From NCBI GenBank assembly GCA_022447555.1, contig JAKVBF010000001.1, forward strand, positions 211,560 through 275,559: 64,000 bases of DNA, in the 5' to 3' direction. Source of the stretch: Mariniblastus sp. GTDB taxonomy: Bacteria; Planctomycetota; Planctomycetia; Pirellulales; Pirellulaceae. Positions 59,247 to 64,000 of this stretch are shown piece by piece (positions within the stretch are counted from its first letter, which is position 1; the number at the start of each line of letters is the position of its first letter). A program made the translations under genes and the position numbers. Below the pieces are notes generated by a model, which had not been told where the DNA came from, did not search any database, and saw only the letters and a program-made list of their open reading frames with translations.

Positions 59247-61172
59247 ATGGATTTTTTCAAACAACAGGATTTGGCTCGACGTCATACCAGAAGACTTGTC
59301 GTATTGTTCGGCATGGCGCTGCTGGGTGTCATTCTATCGGTATATGCATTATTAGCAGTCTCCCTGTATGGCCTCAGCAGTCAGACGGAATCGTCTCGAA
59401 ACCAAATTGACCCACTCCCCATTTTGACAGACTGGCGAATCTTGGCGTTGGTCGGAGGGGGCACACTGCTAGTGATTGGGGGATCAAGTATTTACCGCAT
59501 TTCCTCACTCAACGGGGGTGGGCGGGTCGTTGCGACCAGCCTAGGTGGGCGACTCTTGAGCCACCAAACCAATGATCCAGATGAACGCCGGGTTCTCAAT
59601 GTTGTCGAAGAGATGGCGATCGCCTCCGGAATTCCCGTGCCACCCGTTTATCTTCTTGAAGAAAACGGAATCAACGCATTTGCTGCCGGGCATTCCTCAA
59701 AGGATTCGGTAATTGGTGTGACGCGCGGATGCATCAATCACCTGAATCGGGATGAACTACAGGGAGTCATGGCCCATGAATTCAGTCATATCCTAAATGG
59801 AGATATGAAATTAAACATCAGGTTGATCGGGTTTGTTTTTGGAATCATGGCGATTGGATTTCTCGGCTGGCAGGTATTTCGCATCGCGATTTATAGCGGG
59901 AGTAGCAGACAAAGTAAGAACAACGGCCAGTTACCCCTCATTGCAATTGGGGCAGGCCTGATGGCCATCGGTGCGGTCGGAACGTTCTTCGGCAATTGGA
60001 TCAAAGCTTCGATCAGTCGCCAGCGAGAGTTCCTTGCAGATGCTTCCGCCGTCCAATTCACTCGTAACCCGGACGGTATCGGTGGGGCATTGAAACGAAT
60101 CGGCAGCATCCCTGCCCATGGCCAAATCGAAAACAGTGCAGCTTCCGAGTTCAGTCACATGTACTTTGCCGACGGTGTGAAAGGGCTCTTTAGCTCGATG
60201 TTCGCGACGCATCCACCTTTGGAACAGCGCATCAAAAAAGTCCAACCAAATTGGGATGGAAAGTGGTTAGAGGATAAACCTCGTTCGGGTCGGAAGGAGA
60301 CCGGGTCCACTAAGCCAACCGAGAAAGAGGACCGACGTGACCGATTGAAACAGATGGTCACGGTAATGACAGGACTGGAAGCGATCGGCCAAACCACGCC
60401 ACAACATGTCGCTCTGGCGCACCAGCTGATTTCTGAAATCCCTGAGAACGTTCGTCATGCGGCTCATGATTTATACGGAGCGCGTGCCGTTCTTTACTCC
60501 CTACTTTTGAATCAACAGCCTAAGATTCAAAAACAGCAATTCACCGCCTTGCGCGAACACGCTGAACCTGGACTGGCCGAACTCACTGAAAAAATTGCGT
60601 CAGCAGTCATCCCACTGGACCCACAGCACCGCCTACCGCTGATCGATATCACTTTAGGTTCTCTGAAGGAATTGTCCCCAAGCCAGTACCAAGACTTCCG
60701 CCACAACCTAGACCGACTCGTGAAAGCGGACGAGAAAACTGATTTATTTGAGTGGATCCTGCTGCGAATTGTCGACCACCATTTGGAAAAGCCCAAACCT
60801 GTCCGAACCAAGTACTACGGTGTTCAGCAATTGCAGCAAGAATGCCAGACACTCCTATCCTGTCTTGCATGGATCGGCCAAAAAGATCCGGCCAAAGCGA
60901 GTCAGGCGTTCAACGCAGGGATTAAGACGTTGGGATTCACTTCGTCGCAATTTATCGCTCGCGAGCGAATTTCACTGACTGAGGTCGGGAAGGCGATGGA
61001 TACGCTCAATACCTTGGCAACACACAAAAAGAAGAAATTACTAGAGTCATGTGCCACCACAATCGTGGATGACCAGGAGGTAACCTACAAGGAAGCCGAA
61101 ATGATTCGAGCAATCTCTGAGTCACTGGGCTGCCCCATGCCTCCGCTGTTGCCCGGGCAGAAACTGTTCTAA
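59247..61172 (+). CDS. M48-family membrane metallopeptidase (HtpX-like)
   Basis: ATG 59247, three bases after an in-frame TTG. 641 residues with two N-terminal helices, the zinc motif H177-E-F-S-H181 and a third ligand in R-E-F-L-A-D-A-S-A. Two more helices lie between. About 300 extra residues, with a TerB-like helical end, follow the usual HtpX length. It probably degrades damaged membrane proteins, and its place after lemA is typical. Confidence 0.88.
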   Translation: MDFFKQQDLARRHTRRLVVLFGMALLGVILSVYALLAVSLYGLSSQTESSRNQIDPLPILTDWRILALVGGGTLLVIGGSSIYRISSLNGGGRVVATSLGGRLLSHQTNDPDERRVLNVVEEMAIASGIPVPPVYLLEENGINAFAAGHSSKDSVIGVTRGCINHLNRDELQGVMAHEFSHILNGDMKLNIRLIGFVFGIMAIGFLGWQVFRIAIYSGSSRQSKNNGQLPLIAIGAGLMAIGAVGTFFGNWIKASISRQREFLADASAVQFTRNPDGIGGALKRIGSIPAHGQIENSAASEFSHMYFADGVKGLFSSMFATHPPLEQRIKKVQPNWDGKWLEDKPRSGRKETGSTKPTEKEDRRDRLKQMVTVMTGLEAIGQTTPQHVALAHQLISEIPENVRHAAHDLYGARAVLYSLLLNQQPKIQKQQFTALREHAEPGLAELTEKIASAVIPLDPQHRLPLIDITLGSLKELSPSQYQDFRHNLDRLVKADEKTDLFEWILLRIVDHHLEKPKPVRTKYYGVQQLQQECQTLLSCLAWIGQKDPAKASQAFNAGIKTLGFTSSQFIARERISLTEVGKAMDTLNTLATHKKKKLLESCATTIVDDQEVTYKEAEMIRAISESLGCPMPPLLPGQKLF

Positions 61173-61250
61173 CCAGACTCAACCGATTTTCTCGATTCGC
61201 AGATCGGCGATGGACCATGGATGATTTCGTCTGACCCAATAGCAAACCGG

Positions 61251-61275
61251 ACCAATTTTTTAAAATCGAATTGGT
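61251..61275. repeat. 7-bp inverted repeat upstream of tRNA-His
   Basis: ACCAATT (61251-61257) and AATTGGT (61269-61275) pair around a T- and A-rich loop. It lies 156 bases before the tRNA and might end the M48 transcript or act as a protein site. Confidence 0.4.
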
Positions 61276-61430
61276 AGCGAAAAATTGGAGGGCTTGGTTG
61301 TGAAAGATTTGCAGAAGTTTCTTTCTTGGGCTGTGTTGGGTGTTTTTTGAGTATTTTTTTCGGTCCTTATGCCGATACAGATCTAGACGATAATCAGAAA
61401 TACCCTATTTTTATGGGGTCTTAAAGATGT

Positions 61431-61505
61431 GGTGGCTGTGGCGCAATTGGTTAGCGCACTGGATTGTGGTTCCAGGGGTTGGGGGTTCGAGTCCCCTCAG
61501 CCACC
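61431..61505 (+). tRNA. tRNA-His (GTG anticodon)
   Basis: Acceptor GTGGCTG (61432-61438) pairs with CAGCCAC (61498-61504), the D stem is GCGC/GCGC, and the anticodon loop TTGTGGT carries GTG for His. The T stem and T-T-C-G-A loop are normal. G at 61431 faces C at 61505, the extra G-1:C73 pair that marks tRNA-His. The 3' CCA is not encoded. Confidence 0.97.
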
Positions 61506-61550
61506 CTCTTTTTGGACCTCGAAAATGGACCGGGTTGGAGCCCGATTCTG

Positions 61551-62546
61551 TCAGTCCAAGTTCGTATCGGCTTCTCCGAAACTTCGAGTTCCCAAAGCGC
61601 TCCAGACGGATCGATCAACGGTTTCCGCTAGGAATCGGACATGTCCATCGGCGAACCCCATGTTAACACCCTGTATGTGGCGACTGCCGAAGCTCAACTC
61701 TTTGTCGTTTCCTGGAGCATCGGGAATCTTAATGGAATTGATCGGGCAGGCGGTCGAGCCTAAGCACTCAGAGCACTCGGCCGATGCGAATTCGGGAAAA
61801 TCGTCGTAACTCGGCAGTTCCCCCGAGCCGATATACCAGTGATCCACTTTCTGCGAATTTCCAGAATAGTCATCGGACCACACCTCCTGATCGGGAAGCG
61901 ATTCACCCACCAGAATCGTATGCGATAAGCCGTCCAAGATCTCAGACAGTCGCGTTTCACTATTTTGATAAAAAATACCGTCTGATTTGGGCAAGCCTTC
62001 ATAGGCGCCCATCCCGCACCACGGCCGTTCACCTGACTCACGATTATTTAATCCGCTGGCGCATGCCAAGTAACAACAGGGGACCCGGTCGGTATCAGGC
62101 AGTGGATCATATTGGCTGCGGTCAACATTGGCCGACGGGCATTGGAAAATTCCTATGTACGTTCCTAAGGCAGCCGGGTTGTTCGGATTCACCGCGGTCC
62201 AACGGCTCCACGGCCCTTCCTTGTCGAGCCCTTCGTACAAGTTATTTTGCTCGATGAAGGGAAGAATGTAGGCCGACCACATGGTCATGCCGGGTGTACT
62301 AAATCCCGACGGCAAAGAGCCATTCGCGCTCTCAAAATCAAGTATTGCTAAAGACTGTTGTTTGATGTGATTCGTACACTGCACCCGCCGCGCGGCCTCG
62401 CGCACCATCTGAACCGCCGGCAAAAGCATCCCGATTAGAATACCGATGATAGCGATCACAACCAACAATTCCACCAACGTGAATGCGTTGCGTCGAGCCT
62501 TAACACATGATTGAAACACAGCCCCTCCAAATCTATTAACCGACAC
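61551..62546 (-). CDS. DUF1559 pseudopilin-like protein
   Basis: 331 residues. The prepilin-type start A-F-T-L-V-E-L-L-V-V-I-A-I-I-G-I-L lies near residue 22, after a short basic leader. DUF1559 features follow: R-E-A-A-R-R-V-Q-C-T-N, and at the end N-M-G-F-A-D-G-H-V-R-F-L, the H-x9-D-G element. Such proteins are present in dozens of copies in planctomycetes and are thought to be exported and processed by the type IV pilin peptidase. It faces the tRNA on the other strand. Confidence 0.92.
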   Translation of the reverse strand: MSVNRFGGAVFQSCVKARRNAFTLVELLVVIAIIGILIGMLLPAVQMVREAARRVQCTNHIKQQSLAILDFESANGSLPSGFSTPGMTMWSAYILPFIEQNNLYEGLDKEGPWSRWTAVNPNNPAALGTYIGIFQCPSANVDRSQYDPLPDTDRVPCCYLACASGLNNRESGERPWCGMGAYEGLPKSDGIFYQNSETRLSEILDGLSHTILVGESLPDQEVWSDDYSGNSQKVDHWYIGSGELPSYDDFPEFASAECSECLGSTACPINSIKIPDAPGNDKELSFGSRHIQGVNMGFADGHVRFLAETVDRSVWSALGTRSFGEADTNLD

Positions 62547-62704
62547 TTACTCAATTGTGCCTAACCGAGTGACAATCTGTCAACGAAAACGCTCTACGGT
62601 GAAGTAATTTACTGCTACACCCCTTTCTAGAGAGTCCTACCGCAGTCAACTCGGTAGCTCGCCGTCAAACCATCTAAAGAGCAAGATAGATATTGATCTA
62701 ACTT

Positions 62705-64000
62705 TTATTCCCCGCTGCTTGCTTCCAGCACGCTGGTTGACTTCATGTAAGCCAATAAGTCAAGAATTTCTTGGCGAGTGAAATTGTCGAGCAGGCCGGT
62801 TGGCATCATCGAGACCTTTGAAACTTTAGAATCTTCAATCTTGGAAACGTTGATTCGGGTCAGCTTGCCCGGATTGATCATATCCTCTTGAACCATATAG
62901 GTCTGGCCGTTGAGATTCACCACCCGGCCGCTGACCGTTCGCCCATCCTCCATCTGAAAGATCATTGCCTGATATTGATCTGAAACCTCCTTGCTCGGAT
63001 CAATCAGTGTTTCCAAAAGATCGCGCGTATTGAATCGGCGCCCCGCGTTGGTGAGATCCGGACCGACGATCCCCCCCTGCCCTTGGACGCGGTGGCACTT
63101 GTAGCATTGGGCTGCGGAAAAAATTTCTTTTCCTTTTTCCGTGTCGCAATTCGAAAAATCGAGCTCGTTCCCGACCAGCAAATCATCCAACCCCCATTTT
63201 TGAACAAACGGCCGAGCTTTGAGATCCGCATAAGGGTCGATCGGTGTTGGCTTCTTAGCCAGTAGCTCGGCCAACTCGGTTTGCTGATCGGCATCCATCG
63301 TTTTGATCGCCGCTTCGCGAATATTGTTTAAGTAGGGTGCAAACGAATTACCACCCTGCAAACCAGCCGCTTTGAGAAACCACTCGAAATACCGTTCTCG
63401 CAAACCCCGATCCCATCCCTCCGTCACGTTATGCAGGACGATCGCGTAATGGATCTGCTCCTCTTGGGTGGGGGCGGTCTCCAACAAACCTATCGTCCCA
63501 CCCACCACCGCGGGAACTCCAGCAGCAGCCAAAACGCGAGATAATTCTCGATCCAACTCTGGATCATTAGACGGGAAGTGTCTAGCCAGATTTTGGATCG
63601 CCTCAAGCGTTGCCGGATGCGGAGTTCCCAAGCGAATCAAAATCAACGCGTAGTCGCGCAGCATATGCAAGCGCTGTTCCTTGTTAAGCTGGTCCCAATC
63701 CAGCTTTGACAAGCCTTGGACGGCCAGATCTTGCTGACTAGCATTCCCCAATCGAGCCAATGCCATCACTGCTTCCAACCGGGTTTGCGGGTCTTTTTCC
63801 AGTTCTAATTTATTGACCCAGTCATTCGGCTTGTTATTTTCCAAGGCAGTCCGAGCCGCGTAACGAACGAAGCGATCTGAATGATTGAGTTGATCCCAAA
63901 TCTCATTGATTGAACCTTGGTTACCGTTTCCATGATTTTTTTCCAATAACCTTCGCGTTTTAGCCGCTTCGGTCATCGCGGGGTACTGAGCCGGCGCCGT
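62705..64000 (-). CDS. HEAT-repeat and cytochrome c (Pirellula/Verrucomicrobium heme type), cut by window end
   Basis: The frame is open to base 64000, so the gene begins beyond the window; the ATG at 63976 is internal. HEAT-like repeats come first (FVRYAARTALENN, TRLEAVMALARLG). The C-terminal part is a heme c domain with A-A-Q-C-Y-K-C-H-R-V, G-P-D-L-T-N-A-G-R-R-F and a late F-T-R-Q-E-I-L-D-L-L-A-Y segment, the Pirellula/Verrucomicrobium heme-binding pattern. These proteins usually have an N-terminal sugar dehydrogenase-like propeller, which would lie outside. Confidence 0.85.
   Translation of the reverse strand, partial: TAPAQYPAMTEAAKTRRLLEKNHGNGNQGSINEIWDQLNHSDRFVRYAARTALENNKPNDWVNKLELEKDPQTRLEAVMALARLGNASQQDLAVQGLSKLDWDQLNKEQRLHMLRDYALILIRLGTPHPATLEAIQNLARHFPSNDPELDRELSRVLAAAGVPAVVGGTIGLLETAPTQEEQIHYAIVLHNVTEGWDRGLRERYFEWFLKAAGLQGGNSFAPYLNNIREAAIKTMDADQQTELAELLAKKPTPIDPYADLKARPFVQKWGLDDLLVGNELDFSNCDTEKGKEIFSAAQCYKCHRVQGQGGIVGPDLTNAGRRFNTRDLLETLIDPSKEVSDQYQAMIFQMEDGRTVSGRVVNLNGQTYMVQEDMINPGKLTRINVSKIEDSKVSKVSMMPTGLLDNFTRQEILDLLAYMKSTSVLEASSGE

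Noticed and set aside
1-64000. CRISPR arrays, phage, transposases, rRNA
   Set aside because: I looked for spaced direct repeats, integrase/transposase motifs and rRNA sequence and saw none. The only exact tandem repeat noticed is the 2 x 15 bases at 44206.

Overview
The window looks like chromosomal DNA of a planctomycete, most likely in the Pirellulales. The evidence is a DUF1559 pseudopilin-like protein, a cytochrome c fused to a DUF2231-like membrane domain, a Pirellula/Verrucomicrobium-type HEAT plus heme protein, Cys-type sulfatases, DUF1080, an FG-GAP/ASPIC protein, long secreted multidomain proteins, and many genes without strong Shine-Dalgarno sites. About 40 protein genes and one tRNA gene are visible. 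I see no phage, insertion sequence, CRISPR array or rRNA.

Layout. 1-5.4 kb: end of a sugar isomerase/epimerase, a beta-propeller/di-heme/ankyrin protein and a PQQ-type propeller. 5.6-12 kb: a convergent pair of phospholipase D-type genes, a DUF2071 protein, a small membrane protein and ATP-type PEP carboxykinase. 12.2-16.4 kb: an FG-GAP/ASPIC/thioredoxin/TPR lipoprotein whose frame is crossed by one in-frame TGA (14094-14096). Directly behind that TGA lies a hairpin that fits the bacterial SECIS model. 16.4-24 kb: a nuclease-fold lipoprotein, an unknown secreted protein and a giant polytopic membrane protein of about 1,980 residues. 24.2-36.4 kb: DUF1080, then a lysine catabolic cluster (pseudo-aminotransferase/GNAT fusion, C45 hydrolase, class III aminotransferase, CoA-transferase A, KamA, CoA-transferase B, and a thiolase across two minus-strand sulfatases). 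37-45.4 kb: DinG-like helicase, a cytochrome c membrane protein, an NCS2 permease/methyltransferase/PII operon, an ECF-type sigma factor with a probable membrane anti-sigma partner, and a small lipoprotein. 45.5-53.5 kb: U32 RlhA-like protein and a surface glycan group (nucleotide-sugar epimerase, glycosyltransferase/FkbM fusion, sulfotransferase). 53.8-64 kb: oligoendopeptidase F, an LRR/metalloprotease-like protein, a creatininase-family enzyme, LemA with an M48 protease, tRNA-His, a DUF1559 protein and the end of a HEAT/heme protein.

Two stories stand out. The first is a candidate new selenoprotein: coding continues in the same frame across the TGA for about 760 codons, and a 7-bp hairpin with a G-first apical loop starts 18 nt after it. 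The second is a beta-lysine degradation pathway through N-acetylated intermediates. It resembles the Bacillus kamA-yodPQRST operon, but has a thiolase added, a different hydrolase, and an acetyltransferase fused to an aminotransferase remnant that lacks the PLP-lysine region. All functional calls rest on reading motifs by eye; no database search was run.
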